From Sphaerisporangium sp040683095 (GTDB lineage: Bacteria; Actinomycetota; Actinomycetes; Streptosporangiales; Streptosporangiaceae), in assembly GCF_040683095.1 (NCBI RefSeq), contig NZ_JBFBCI010000009.1:124001-188000 (forward strand): a DNA stretch of 64,000 nucleotides. Direction: 5' to 3'. Below, in pieces: positions 1 to 8,659 of this stretch (its first letter is position 1; each line of letters begins with the position of its first letter). The position numbers were made by a program, and so were the translations under genes. The notes beneath the pieces are model-generated. The model saw only the letters and a list, made by a program, of their open reading frames with translations. It was not told the origin of the DNA and made no database searches.

Positions 1-501
1 CGTGCCGAGCGGGATGCCGAGCACCGCGGCGGCCTCGTTCGCCGACCGGTCCCGCAGGATCGTCTCGTCGAGGATCTCCCGGTGGGCGCGTGACAGGGAC
101 TTCAGCGCCTCCGAGACGACCACCTGCCGCAGCAGGTCGTCGGTGCGGTCGGGCTCCGGCGCGTGGTCAAGGGGCAGGTCGCCCGCCTCGCGCGGCCGCG
201 CGTCCCTGCGGCGCGTGTCGTCGATCACGATGCGCCGGGCGACGGTCGCCAGCCACGGCATCAGCGACGACGCCCCGGACTCCAGCCCCGCCGCGCTGCG
301 CCAGGCCCTGATCATGGTCTCCTGGACGACGTCCTCGGCCCACTGCAGATCGCCGCCGGTCAGCCGCACCGTGAACGCGAGCAGCGGCCGGTGGTAGATG
401 CGGTACAGCTCGGAGACGATCGCCTCGTCCTCCGGCTGCCGCGGACGCGCGCGGCGGAACAGGCCCCGCCGCCCGCGCGGGCTGTGGAAGGCGTCCACCA
501 T
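1..501 (-). CDS. ECF-family RNA polymerase sigma factor (3' end outside window)
   Basis: Encodes an extracytoplasmic-function sigma factor that directs RNA polymerase to a small regulon. The 167 codons seen start at an ATG at 501. A sigma region 2 is visible around residues 25-100 (WAEDVVQETMIRAWRSA, then PWLATVARRIVIDDTRRR). A sigma region 4 begins near residue 135 (LSRAHREILDETILRDRSANE). The frame runs off the left edge; ECF proteins are usually 170-220 aa, so only the end of region 4 and any tail are missing. No anti-sigma gene can be seen because downstream lies outside. The gene diverges from the lanthipeptide locus, so it may control it, but that is inference. Confidence 0.9.
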   Translation of the reverse strand, partial: MVDAFHSPRGRRGLFRRARPRQPEDEAIVSELYRIYHRPLLAFTVRLTGGDLQWAEDVVQETMIRAWRSAAGLESGASSLMPWLATVARRIVIDDTRRRDARPREAGDLPLDHAPEPDRTDDLLRQVVVSEALKSLSRAHREILDETILRDRSANEAAAVLGIPLGT

Positions 502-1023
502 GGATGCGGCTCCCGGGGTCGGCCGTCGGCGAGTACGGATGCCTTCCCGCATCATCTCCCTCCGCCGTGCGGCCGCGCGAGAGTTGAGAGCCGAGACTCC
601 GGTTCGAACCGCCGCAAGTAGTGAAATTTCACGCTAGAGGCCCTGATTTCGCTACGGTTGTCGGCCTGCGGCCGGGTTCCGCGGGAAAGCCCGCGTGTCC
701 GCGTGGCGGCGGGCACGACACCCGTCCGCCGTGGCACGCGGACGGCGGACGATCTTGGTACAGGCCGTGAGGAACCCGCCCGGGACGGGGGACGCCCTCC
801 GGCGCACGAGTGGTACAGGAAGGGGCCGGGACACCCCCGCCACCTGACAGGCCACGCGCGGCCGCGTCCGGCCCGTCCCGCGCCGCTCGGCGCACCATTC
901 ACCGCAGATGGCGTAATTTCCGGCGTTGCCATTAATGCGGATAATTGCCGACCTATGTCGCGACTATTGCTTTTCTGAAACGGGTGGTTAACGTGGATTC
1001 AGATACCTGCGGAGAAAGGAGTA
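502..1023. other. Divergent intergenic region between sigma factor and lanthipeptide genes
   Basis: No convincing gene is visible in these 520 bases. Frames on both strands are low-complexity and lack homology that I recognise. The left part holds two perfect palindromes (separate entry). The last 120 bases before the precursor gene are noticeably more AT-rich than the surroundings, as expected of a promoter and leader. They end in a strong purine-rich ribosome-binding site, GGAGAAAGGAG, at 1011-1021. Confidence 0.6.
601..632. promoter_or_regulatory. Two perfect palindromes upstream of the sigma-factor gene
   Basis: GGTTCGAACC (601-610) and GTGAAATTTCAC (621-632) are both perfect inverted repeats, 10 bases apart. 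They lie about 100 bp upstream of the sigma gene start and 390 bp upstream of the lanthipeptide precursor. They look like dimeric-regulator half-site pairs. No protein can be assigned to them from sequence alone. Confidence 0.4.
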
Positions 1024-1218
1024 ATGATGCCGGTCGTACTGGAACATGCTGAGGAGATCATCGCCGCGTGGCGAAGCGGAGCGGCGTCCGCCGAGGGCTG
1101 GGAGAACCCGGCCGGACCGGTGCTCCTCGGCGAGTACACCGAGGAGGAGATCACGATGAGCCTCATCGAGACGCGCCGGCCGAGCTCGTGCACCGCCGGC
1201 GGCAGCCTCTGCTGCTGA
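1024..1218 (+). CDS. Class II lanthipeptide precursor peptide
   Basis: A 64-residue (or 63, starting at the ATG at 1027, which is better spaced from the AAAGGAG site) acidic leader-core peptide. The middle of the leader, ENPAG followed by EYTEEEIT at about residues 27-44, resembles mersacidin/lichenicidin-type leaders. The C-terminus from about residue 53 is PSSCTAGGSLCC, with three Cys (56, 63, 64) and four Ser/Thr suitable for dehydration and lanthionine formation. No clear GG or GA cleavage site precedes the Cys-rich tail, so the leader/core boundary is uncertain. It lies 19 bp ahead of a lanM gene, which should modify it. I do not recognise this core as a known lantibiotic. Confidence 0.85.
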   Translation: MMPVVLEHAEEIIAAWRSGAASAEGWENPAGPVLLGEYTEEEITMSLIETRRPSSCTAGGSLCC

Positions 1219-1237
1219 CCGGGAAAGGGAGAGACGC

Positions 1238-4108
1238 GTGGCCGGGGACTTCGACCCGCCGTTGGAAGCCCTGACCGCACCCGCGCTGGACAGGTTGTCG
1301 GCCACGCTGAGGTCGGTCCCCGGCCTCACGGAGGCGGAGGCCGGGGTGATCCGGCGGGGAGCCGCCGAAGCGCTGGAGGAGACCGTCCGCCTCAAGGTCA
1401 ACCGGGTCCTGCTGCTGGAACTCAACGCGGCCCGGATCAGCGGCCGGCTGACCGCGGAGACGCCGCCGCTCCGATGGCGGGAATGGAAGGCGATGGCCGC
1501 GTCGCCGGAGTTCTGGCCGTCTCTGACCCCGCACTACCCCACGATGGCGTCCAGGCTCGGCACGATCATCGCCAACAGGTGCGCCGCGGCCGGGGAACTG
1601 GCCCGCAGATTCGCCGCCGACCGGACGGAACTGGCCACGCTGCCGGGCGGCCCGCGCGGCGACCTGGCGCGGGTCGAGTTCGGCGCGGGCGACAGCCATC
1701 GCGGCGGGCGCACCGTCGCCCTCCTGCACGGCGCGGAGGGCCGCGTCGTCTACAAGCCGCGTTCCCTCGGCGTGGACCGGGAGCTGGCGCGGCTGATCGC
1801 CCGCCTTGCGCCCGGAGTCCCCGGCGGGATCGGCATCCGCGTACCCGGCGTGCTCGTCCGCCGGGAGTACGGCTGGGCGGAGCACATCGGGCACCGCTAC
1901 TGCGACGGCGACGCGGAACTGCGGTCCTTCTACCGGGGGGTCGGGCACTGGCTGGCGCTGATGCGCCTGATCGGCGGCAGCGACCTGCACGGGGAGAACC
2001 TCATCGCGGCCGGGCCCGTTCCCGTCGTCGTCGACTGCGAGACGCTGTTCACCCCGCACGCCGCCGCCAAGCCCTCGGGTTACGGCGCGGCCTTCGACCG
2101 GGCGATCGACCTGCTCGAGGGATCGGTGCTGCGCACCGGGCTCCTTCCCGGACGAGGCGTCTCTCTCGGCTGGCGCGGCGTCGACATGTCCGCCCTCGGC
2201 GGCCTGCCCGGGCAGCAGCCGTACATACGGATGCCCGTCGTCGTCGACGCGGGCACGGACACGGCCAGGCTGGGCATGGAGCGGATCGAGATGAGAACCG
2301 CGGGCAACCATCCGAGCCCCGATCCCGTTCTCGCCCGCTACTGGGATCTGGTGCTGTCGGGATTCACCGACCTGACCGGGCATCTCGACGCCCTCGACCG
2401 GCGAGGAGAGCTGGCCGCGCTGCTCGCGGACTTCGCCGACCGCCCCATCCGGGTCGTACTCCGCGCCACCGAGGCGTACTCCGAGCTCAGCCGCATGCTG
2501 TGGCACCCCGCCTCGCTCCACGACGAGGCCACCGCCACCCGCAAGGCGGCACACCTGCTGGCCGAGCAGGCCGAGAACCTGCCCGGAGCACCGTCGGACC
2601 CCACCGTGATCGACGCCGAGGTGGCCGAGCTGCTGGACGGCGACATCCCCTTCTTCAGCACGTCGCCCCGCCACGGCCGCCTTTCCGGCCCCGGCGGCAC
2701 CACATGGGGAGACGAACAGGATCTCATCGAGGACGCGCTGCGGCGCTGGCGTGACCGCGAGCCGGCCCTGGACCGCGACGTGATCCGCGCCGCGCTGGTC
2801 AGCGCCTACCTCAACGAGGGGTGGACGCCGCAGACGAAACCGATGGGCCCGTCTCTCCTGCGGCACCACGACCTCGACGGGCGCCGGCGGCGGGTGGCGG
2901 CCGGCATGGCCCGCGACATGCTGGAGGCGGCGGTACGCGGGGACGACGGCACGGTCACCTGGATCGCGCCGGTGCTCACCGCCACCGGCTGGTCGGTGCA
3001 GCCGCTGTCCCCCGACCTGTACGGCGGCTCGTACGGGGTCGCGATCGTGCTGGCCGCCTACGAGAGCGAGGCGGGGCACGGCAGGGCCGAGGCGGTGCCG
3101 GGACTGGAGCCGCTGCTGGCGTCCCTGCTCCGCGCGATCAGGATGGCCGAGGACCGGGACGCCGAACTCCGGCGCGACGGGACGCGGCGTCGCCCCGAAC
3201 CTCCGGGCGGCTACGTCGGCATCGGCTCGCGGATCTGGAGCTGGCTGCTCCTGTGCGGGCTCGGGGCCGTCTCCTCCGGGGAGGCGCTCGCCCGGGCGTG
3301 CGCGGCGGCCGAGACCATGCCCGAGGCGGTGGCCGCCGACGAGACCTACGACCTGCTCACCGGAATGGCCGGCGCCGTGGTGCCGCTGCTCCGCCTGGCC
3401 GAACGAACCGGCGACCCGCGGTGGTCCAAGGCGGCCCGCCTGATCGGGGAGCGGCTGATCTCGCTCGCCCGGGACGAGGACGGGGGAGCGAGCTGGCCCG
3501 GCGCCCTGTACCCGCAGGGGATGGGCGGGGTCTCGCACGGCGCGACCGGGATCGGCTGGGCACTGGCCCGGCTCTCCCGCGCCGCCACGCGCGAGGGCGC
3601 CGAGTTCGGCGCCCTCGCCGACAGGGCGTTCCTGTTCGAGGAGTCGCTGTACGACCCGGTCGGGGGCGGCTGGCGCGACCTGCGCGAGGCCGACCCTCGC
3701 GTGACGTCCAGCGCGTGGTGCCATGGAGCGGCCGGCATCGGCATCGTCGCGGCCGACCTGCTGGCACGCCAGGGCGGCCGGCACTGGCGGGACGTGCTCC
3801 GCCGCGCCGCGGTGTCGAGCTGGCCCGGCAGCATCGGATGGAATCACACGCTCTGCCACGGGGACCTCGGCATCTGGGAGACCCTGGACCGGGCGATCGC
3901 CGCGGGACTCGGGCCGGAGGGTCTGACCCGGGAGTCCCTCACGGCGCAGGTGATCGGCGGAATCGAGGAGTACGGGCCGATCAGCGGCCTGGCCCGCGAC
4001 GCCTTCTCGCCGGGTCTGCTCTCGGGTGTGGGCGGCATGGTGTACCAGTTGCTCCGGATGCACCCCGACAGCCCTCTCCCTTCCGTGCTGTTGCCCGATC
4101 CGGAGTGA
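1238..4108 (+). CDS. lanM: LanM-type bifunctional lanthipeptide synthetase
   Basis: A 956-residue enzyme that dehydrates Ser/Thr of the precursor and closes thioether rings, acting in the cytoplasm. The N-terminal DUF4135-type dehydratase/kinase-like domain shows VYKPRSLGVD near residue 171, GGSDLHGEN near 246 and VVDCETLF near 264. The C-terminal LanC-like cyclase shows GGSYG near 595, GGVSHGATGIGWA near 763 and the zinc ligands Cys828 (WCHG), Cys873 and His874 (LCHGD). All catalytic landmarks are present and the length is typical. The GTG start follows GGGAAAGGGAGAGAC. No LanT transporter/protease, immunity gene or second precursor is seen nearby, so export must rely on distant genes or on genes beyond the left edge. 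Confidence 0.97.
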   Translation: MAGDFDPPLEALTAPALDRLSATLRSVPGLTEAEAGVIRRGAAEALEETVRLKVNRVLLLELNAARISGRLTAETPPLRWREWKAMAASPEFWPSLTPHYPTMASRLGTIIANRCAAAGELARRFAADRTELATLPGGPRGDLARVEFGAGDSHRGGRTVALLHGAEGRVVYKPRSLGVDRELARLIARLAPGVPGGIGIRVPGVLVRREYGWAEHIGHRYCDGDAELRSFYRGVGHWLALMRLIGGSDLHGENLIAAGPVPVVVDCETLFTPHAAAKPSGYGAAFDRAIDLLEGSVLRTGLLPGRGVSLGWRGVDMSALGGLPGQQPYIRMPVVVDAGTDTARLGMERIEMRTAGNHPSPDPVLARYWDLVLSGFTDLTGHLDALDRRGELAALLADFADRPIRVVLRATEAYSELSRMLWHPASLHDEATATRKAAHLLAEQAENLPGAPSDPTVIDAEVAELLDGDIPFFSTSPRHGRLSGPGGTTWGDEQDLIEDALRRWRDREPALDRDVIRAALVSAYLNEGWTPQTKPMGPSLLRHHDLDGRRRRVAAGMARDMLEAAVRGDDGTVTWIAPVLTATGWSVQPLSPDLYGGSYGVAIVLAAYESEAGHGRAEAVPGLEPLLASLLRAIRMAEDRDAELRRDGTRRRPEPPGGYVGIGSRIWSWLLLCGLGAVSSGEALARACAAAETMPEAVAADETYDLLTGMAGAVVPLLRLAERTGDPRWSKAARLIGERLISLARDEDGGASWPGALYPQGMGGVSHGATGIGWALARLSRAATREGAEFGALADRAFLFEESLYDPVGGGWRDLREADPRVTSSAWCHGAAGIGIVAADLLARQGGRHWRDVLRRAAVSSWPGSIGWNHTLCHGDLGIWETLDRAIAAGLGPEGLTRESLTAQVIGGIEEYGPISGLARDAFSPGLLSGVGGMVYQLLRMHPDSPLPSVLLPDPE

Positions 4109-4313
4109 ATGCGGCCGGTGAGGAGCGGCAGGGCGGTCGATTCGCCTGGAAGACCACGGGTAGCGGGCCGCAGCACAGGTCAAAACGGAAGTAATGGGTG
4201 GTGCCCGATATTGGCATCGGATGGCTGATTTATCCGCAAACAGGTGTCAAGGCATCACCAGCGGGCACGCGACCCGGCAGCCATTGGATATCGGTCACTC
4301 GCATTGGACTGCC

Positions 4314-4595
4314 ATGATCACCCAGAACACGATCCTCCCTGCCGTCTCCTGGCTGCGCCGCGCCGCCTGCCGAGTCGAGGATCCGGAGCTGTTCTTCCCG
4401 ATATCGGCGAAGGGCCCGGGCCACCTGCAGCACGAGCGTGCCAAGGCGGTGTGCCGCCGGTGCCCGGTCCGCCGGCCGTGCCTGGACTACGCCTTGCGCA
4501 CCGGCCAGGAGCACGGGATCTGGGGTGGCACCGACCCCGACGAGCGCCGGGCGCGCGCCCGGCGTGAGCTGGACCGGCGCGTTAGCGCGGGGTAG
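4314..4595 (+). CDS. WhiB-like iron-sulfur transcriptional regulator
   Basis: A WhiB-family protein of 93 aa from the ATG at 4314. An in-frame upstream extension to 4194 exists but has no homology. The four cluster-binding cysteines are visible: one in AACRVEDPELFFP, then CRRCPVRRPC with the CxxC spacing and a further Cys. The family's glycine-rich turn, GIWGGTDPDERRA, precedes a basic tail. Members are redox- or NO-sensing Fe-S proteins that bind the primary sigma factor. Neighbours give no clue to the regulon. Confidence 0.93.
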   Translation: MITQNTILPAVSWLRRAACRVEDPELFFPISAKGPGHLQHERAKAVCRRCPVRRPCLDYALRTGQEHGIWGGTDPDERRARARRELDRRVSAG

Positions 4596-4603
4596 GAGGG
4601 GGC

Positions 4604-5017
4604 ATGAGCGCGGACATGAGCGAGGACCTCGGCGATCCCGGGCACCGGCGGCCCGACGGCATGGACGACACCACCGTCGAGGCGCTGGGCAAACTGTCGG
4701 AGGCCCTGGAGACGGCCGAGCGCGCCCGGGGCCATCTGTACAGCTTCCACCAGCTCACCGGGCACGCCCACCTGCAACTCCAGGACGCCGTGGACCTGCT
4801 GCGCCGGGCCGGCCACACCGCCCACGCCGACGCGGTGACGTCCCAGCTGCTGGGCCGTGACGTGCTGGAGGGCCGGTGGACGTTCCAGGTGGTCGAGGAG
4901 TACGACGACGGCTACTACCGCTGCTTCACCGGCATCGAGGCGCGCGTCAGGAACGACCTGGCCCAGGGCAGGCGCCACATCTACGAGGCCGAGATGAAGC
5001 GGCGGCTGCACGGCTGA
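4604..5017 (+). CDS. Conserved actinobacterial hypothetical protein
   Basis: A 137-aa hydrophilic, largely helical protein. It starts 8 bases after the WhiB gene behind AGGAGGG, so the two are probably co-transcribed. A second ATG at 4616 is possible. The central stretch (ALETAERARGHLYSFHQLTG) and the C-terminal EYDDGYYRCFTGIEARVRND look like those of small actinobacterial proteins of unknown function often found in single copy. No signal peptide, membrane segment or metal motif is seen. Function is not assigned. Confidence 0.8.
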   Translation: MSADMSEDLGDPGHRRPDGMDDTTVEALGKLSEALETAERARGHLYSFHQLTGHAHLQLQDAVDLLRRAGHTAHADAVTSQLLGRDVLEGRWTFQVVEEYDDGYYRCFTGIEARVRNDLAQGRRHIYEAEMKRRLHG

Positions 5018-5018
5018 G

Positions 5019-5038
5019 CCCGGAGACCGGCGGCCGGG
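5019..5038. terminator. Short hairpin between convergent stops
   Basis: The 21 bases between the stop of the small hypothetical gene (plus) and the stop of ngcG (minus) contain CCCGG and CCGGG separated by 10 bases. This can form a short GC stem. There is no T tract, so the call is weak. Confidence 0.3.
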
Positions 5039-5986
5039 TCACTTCAGTGCGCCCGCGGTCAGACCTGCCTGGATCTGCCGCTGGAAGATCGTGTAGACGA
5101 TCAGCATGGGCAGGATCGCCATGCTCAGCGCCGCGAACAGCGCCGCCCAGTCCGCGTCGTAGCCCGCCGCCGTGGAGATGTCCGCGATGCCCTGGGTGAG
5201 CACCCACTTGTCCTTGGCCTGGCCGCTGAGCAGCACCAGCGGGATCTGGTACTGGTTCCACTGGCCGAGGACGTTGAAGATCGTGATGCTCACGATGCCC
5301 GGCCTGGCCAGGGGCAGCATGATCTGGAAGAACACCCTGCTGTGCGAGGCCCCGTCCACGAACGCCGCCTCGGCCACCGCCTGCGGCAGCGTGCGGAAGA
5401 ACGCCGACAGGAAGAACACCGTGAACGGCAGCGAGTAGGCGATGTAGACCAGCACGAGCCCGCCGTAGGTGTCCAGGCCGATGAGCGGGCCGACCAGCGG
5501 CAGGTCCCCCATGTTGCGCACGACGAAGAACAGCGGCGTGAGCGCCAGGTAGACCGGGAAGGCCAGCCCGGACACGAACAGCAGGTAGATGGCCCGGTTC
5601 CCGCGGAACCGGTAGCGCGCCAGCACGTACGCCGCCATCGAGCCGAACAGCATGGTGCCGGCCGTGCCCAGGGACACCACCACGACGCTGTTCAGCATGT
5701 ACCGGCCGACGTGCGCCTGGTCCCAGGCGCGGGCCCAGTTGTCCCAGCGGGGGGTGGCCGGCAGCGACCAGGCGCTGCCGAAGATCTCGTCCTCGCTCTT
5801 CACCGACGCCAGGAACGTCCACACGATCGGCACCACGACCAGCACCGTCCACACCACCAGCGCCACGTGGGACAGCCCCGAAAGGGGGCCGAGCCGGAGC
5901 CGCCGCCGCTCGCGGACCTGCCGGCGGCCGAGCCCGGTGACGTCGCCCGCCTGTGCCCCCGCCTGTGCCCCCGCCTGTGAGACCAT
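5039..5986 (-). CDS. ngcG: Sugar ABC transporter permease, NgcG-like (MalG family)
   Basis: A 315-aa inner-membrane subunit of a carbohydrate importer with about six TM segments. The EAA loop seen as EAAFVDGASHSRVFFQIMLP contacts the ATPase. It begins with a low-complexity AGAQAGAQAG stretch encoded by a 12-base tandem repeat. It lies 11 bases downstream of the partner permease, so the two form one unit. Together with the Tat-lipoprotein at 17827-19248 and the SIS protein at 19359 it makes up an N-acetylglucosamine/chitobiose-type NgcEFG system. No ATPase gene is present; such systems use a shared MsiK-type ATPase encoded elsewhere. The ngcG assignment follows from ngcE and is moderately certain. 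Confidence 0.85.
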   Translation of the reverse strand: MVSQAGAQAGAQAGDVTGLGRRQVRERRRLRLGPLSGLSHVALVVWTVLVVVPIVWTFLASVKSEDEIFGSAWSLPATPRWDNWARAWDQAHVGRYMLNSVVVVSLGTAGTMLFGSMAAYVLARYRFRGNRAIYLLFVSGLAFPVYLALTPLFFVVRNMGDLPLVGPLIGLDTYGGLVLVYIAYSLPFTVFFLSAFFRTLPQAVAEAAFVDGASHSRVFFQIMLPLARPGIVSITIFNVLGQWNQYQIPLVLLSGQAKDKWVLTQGIADISTAAGYDADWAALFAALSMAILPMLIVYTIFQRQIQAGLTAGALK

Positions 5987-5997
5987 CGCCGGCCCCC

Positions 5998-6951
5998 TCA
6001 GAACTCGACCCGCTCGCGGCGGGACAGGCGAAGCGCCACCACCGCGAAGGCGACCGTGAAGAAGAACAGCACCACGCCCATGGCCGAGGCGTAGCCGAAC
6101 TTGAAGTACTGGAAGGCGTTGCGGTAGATCTCGGCGGCCATGACGGTCGTCGAGTGGTCGGGGCCGCCGTGCTCGGCCGTCATCACCCACACGATCGCGA
6201 AGACGTCCAGGGCGGCGATGCCGAGGTAGATCCACCCGACCTGCACGGTGTCCCACAGCAGGGGCAGCGTGACGCGGAAGAACAGCCGCCCGCGCGTCGC
6301 GCCGTCGATCTGCGCCGCCTCGTACAGGTCGCGGGGGATGGACGCCATGCCCGCCGAGAACAGCACGACGTAGAAGCCGACCGCCTGCCAGACCAGCACA
6401 CCGAGGATCGACCAGAACGCGACGCCCGGGTCGGACAGGAACCCGACCGGCTCCAGCCCGAGCGCCATGAGCGGGGCGTTCAGCATCCCGCTCTCGTCCG
6501 GGCGGAAGACCTGCTGGAACAGGACGGCGACGATCGCGACGGCGAGCACCTGGGGAAAGAAGAAGACCACGCGGTAGAACCGCGCTCCGCGCACGCCGGA
6601 CACGCCGCCGGCGCCCCCTGCGTGCCCGGCGTGCAGCAGGAACGCGAAGAAGAGCGCGATCACGAGCGTGCCCAGCGGCATGAGGATCAGCAGCAGGCCG
6701 TTGTGGCGCACCGCGGTCCAGAACACATTGTCGTCCAGGAGCCGCCGGAAGTTCGCCAGGCCGACGAAGCCCGGCTCGGCGTTGACCCCGCGCCAGTCGG
6801 TCGTCGCGATGGAGAACGCCTGGGCGTAGGGCGAGATCACGTAGACGAGGTAGAGCAGCACCGGGACGGCGAGGAATCCGATGATGAACCGCGCCCGGGT
6901 GAAGGCGGCGCGGTTCACGAAGAAGGGCCGTTTCGCGCCTTTCAACACCAT
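5998..6951 (-). CDS. ngcF: Sugar ABC transporter permease, NgcF-like (MalF family)
   Basis: A 317-aa permease with a cytoplasmic basic N-terminus and six predicted membrane helices. The first helix is near residues 21-43 (FIIGFLAVPVLLYLVYVISP). The MalF-type EAA loop reads YEAAQIDGATRGRLFFRVTLP. It is the first of the two permease genes. In related operons the solute-binding gene ngcE lies immediately upstream. Here the upstream sequence is instead about 600 bases without a gene and then an unrelated cassette, and ngcE sits 10.9 kb away on the same strand. Expression of the permeases may therefore be uncoupled from the binding protein. Confidence 0.87.
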   Translation of the reverse strand: MVLKGAKRPFFVNRAAFTRARFIIGFLAVPVLLYLVYVISPYAQAFSIATTDWRGVNAEPGFVGLANFRRLLDDNVFWTAVRHNGLLLILMPLGTLVIALFFAFLLHAGHAGGAGGVSGVRGARFYRVVFFFPQVLAVAIVAVLFQQVFRPDESGMLNAPLMALGLEPVGFLSDPGVAFWSILGVLVWQAVGFYVVLFSAGMASIPRDLYEAAQIDGATRGRLFFRVTLPLLWDTVQVGWIYLGIAALDVFAIVWVMTAEHGGPDHSTTVMAAEIYRNAFQYFKFGYASAMGVVLFFFTVAFAVVALRLSRRERVEF

Positions 6952-7569
6952 AGTTCCCGCTTTCCGGTCGTTTCAGCACTGCTGGACGACCTGCGTCTCC
7001 GCGTCGTGCACACCATGGGTAGTTGGAGACCAGTGTGCCCACAGGATGGGTTCAATGTGAGGGGCGTAAGGCGGGCGAGTTGAAGCCGCATTTGAGGGCG
7101 ACTCGCTGGGCGTGCACGCGTTGCCCCTTCATCTGCATCTGGGCGCACTGGGTGCTCACCCCGTACGCTGCCGCGACGCGCATTGTCCCAGCCGTCAAAG
7201 GCCATGCGTTTCGCTGCTACGTGCGGGATGAGCAGCTCGCCGGCCATGACCCCTCGATAGGGAACTGGGGGCTGCCCTGCCGCTCCCACTAATGGATCAG
7301 TGAGGGCGCGGTGTGCTGGAGCCGCCGCTACATCGCCCGCGAGATCGCCGACAATCGAACGCGACCGCAAGATCCTTCAACAGCACCTCGATGAAGCTCC
7401 TCGCGGACGGCTCGCCCGGCTGTACCACCGACTGCGGTCTTCATACCGGTGATGCATCAGCTCGTTCCCACATCCGGGTCAGCCGACCGCTCGTGCCACG
7501 AGCACGTTGCCGGATATCGGCAGATCGGTGGGGCCCATGGTTACCTCCCGTGAGGCTGTGCGCATACGG
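6952..7569. other. Gene-free left margin of the inserted segment
   Basis: No supported gene is present. Open frames on both strands are short and of odd composition. A plus-strand stretch around 7350-7450 reads as a plausible C-terminal tail (IERDRKILQQHLDEAPRG, then a stop) without a start, so it may be a gene remnant. At 6966-6981 GGTCGTTTCAGCACTG resembles GGTAGTTTCAGCTCTG at 17761-17776 on the far side of the insert (14 of 16 identical). This could be a trace of the insertion boundaries. Confidence 0.5.
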
Positions 7570-8034
7570 CTAGGGCGCCCCGTGCTCCAGGTAGACAGTC
7601 TCGGACTGCGTCCGAGCGGCGCAGGCGGCGTGGACGCGGCGGGCGAGTCGCGGGATGAGGAGTGCGTCGAGCTGGTCGCCGGGGTGGAAGGCGTACTCGC
7701 TGATCTCGACCTGGTCGACGGCGATGCGGTCGAGTTCGTCGGGCGGGAGGATGCCTCCGTCGAAGACGAAGAGGAGTTTGTCGCCCTCGGTCGGGTGCGG
7801 TGCCCAGTCGGCGACGAGGAGTCGGCCGATCGGCGGGTTGATGCCGAGCTCCTCTTTGACCTCGCGGGCCGCGCCCTCGCTCGGGGTCTCGCCGGCGTGC
7901 AGGTAGCCGCCAGGGATCTCCCAGCCAGGCTTGTAGGTCGGCTTCACGAGGAGGACGCGGTCGTCCTCGTCGAAGAACAGTACGCCGGCGGCGGTGCGAG
8001 GCTGGGCTACGACCTCGGTGGGCTGGGAGCTCAT
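7570..8034 (-). CDS. Nudix hydrolase (first of two)
   Basis: A 154-aa protein with a complete Nudix box: GGYLHAGETP followed by AAREVKEELGI at about residues 42-65. It hydrolyses an NDP-X-type substrate using divalent metal. The N-terminal AGVLFFDEDDRVLLVKPTY and the downstream strand pattern fit small MutT-like enzymes. It is the last gene of the minus-strand cassette, about 150 bases after the second Nudix gene. The substrate cannot be read from sequence; with a TS-like enzyme and a kinase upstream, a nucleotide substrate is plausible. Confidence 0.9.
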   Translation of the reverse strand: MSSQPTEVVAQPRTAAGVLFFDEDDRVLLVKPTYKPGWEIPGGYLHAGETPSEGAAREVKEELGINPPIGRLLVADWAPHPTEGDKLLFVFDGGILPPDELDRIAVDQVEISEYAFHPGDQLDALLIPRLARRVHAACAARTQSETVYLEHGAP

Positions 8035-8182
8035 GGTGACGACTGTAGCCAGCGGACCAAGGTGGTCACCGGGTGCCGAGGAATGAAGTCGTAGCGGACC
8101 TGCTCGCGCGCCGACTCCTCGGCTGACATAGCCCGGTGGGCTCGTCGAGAAAGCCCTTCGACGAGCCCACCCGGCGATGTCG

Positions 8183-8659
8183 TCATGCTGCTGCCGGCTC
8201 CCAGCCGTAGCGCGAGAAGGCGGGACCACCAGCGTGGTAGGCGGCGAGCGCCTGTGCGGCCGTGGGGAAGGCCGACTCGGGGAGGTGGCTGGCGGGAACC
8301 CAACGGGCGGTGAGGTGCTTGTCGGGCTCGGTGTTGGTGAGGTCACCGGTCCACTTGTCGGTGGCGAAGACGAAGAGGACGAACTGGCCGGCCTGGTCCC
8401 AGCCCTGTTCGACGTGGATGACGTGGACGAGCTTGAGGTTCGCCGGGTCGACGACCAGGCCGGTTTCCTCCTTGAGTTCGCGGGTGGCGGCCTCGTCGAG
8501 GGCTTCGCCGGGCTCTGCCTTGCCGCCCGGGACGGTCCAGGCGGGTTGTGGGGACCAGTTGCGGGCGGCGTAGTGCACGGCGGCGATCGTGTCGGTGTTC
8601 TTGTCGTGGACGATCACGCAGACCGAGTTCCGGCTGTTCATCACGCTGTCGTTCGTCAC
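8183..8659 (-). CDS. Nudix hydrolase (second)
   Basis: A 158-aa Nudix protein. The Nudix box reads GGKAEPGEALDEAATRELKE then ETGL. It starts at a GTG at 8659 that overlaps the stop of the APH-like gene (GTGA), so translation is coupled. It is clearly different in sequence from the neighbouring Nudix enzyme, so this is not a recent tandem duplication. It probably hydrolyses a nucleoside diphosphate derivative. Its role in the cassette could be removal of a diphosphate from an intermediate or clearance of a toxic nucleotide (inference). Confidence 0.9.
   Translation of the reverse strand: MTNDSVMNSRNSVCVIVHDKNTDTIAAVHYAARNWSPQPAWTVPGGKAEPGEALDEAATRELKEETGLVVDPANLKLVHVIHVEQGWDQAGQFVLFVFATDKWTGDLTNTEPDKHLTARWVPASHLPESAFPTAAQALAAYHAGGPAFSRYGWEPAAA

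Noticed and set aside
1163..4183. A 1006-codon open frame on the minus strand opposite lanM
   Set aside because: Composition is that of a shadow frame (runs of Arg, Gly, Pro and Ala), while the plus strand encodes a complete LanM with all catalytic motifs.
5940..5986. 12-base tandem repeat as a CRISPR or VNTR element
   Set aside because: Only about two and a half units, in frame within ngcG, encoding a low-complexity N-terminus.
7023..7573. Short plus-strand frames in the left margin of the insert
   Set aside because: No homology, unusual amino-acid composition and no ribosome-binding sites.
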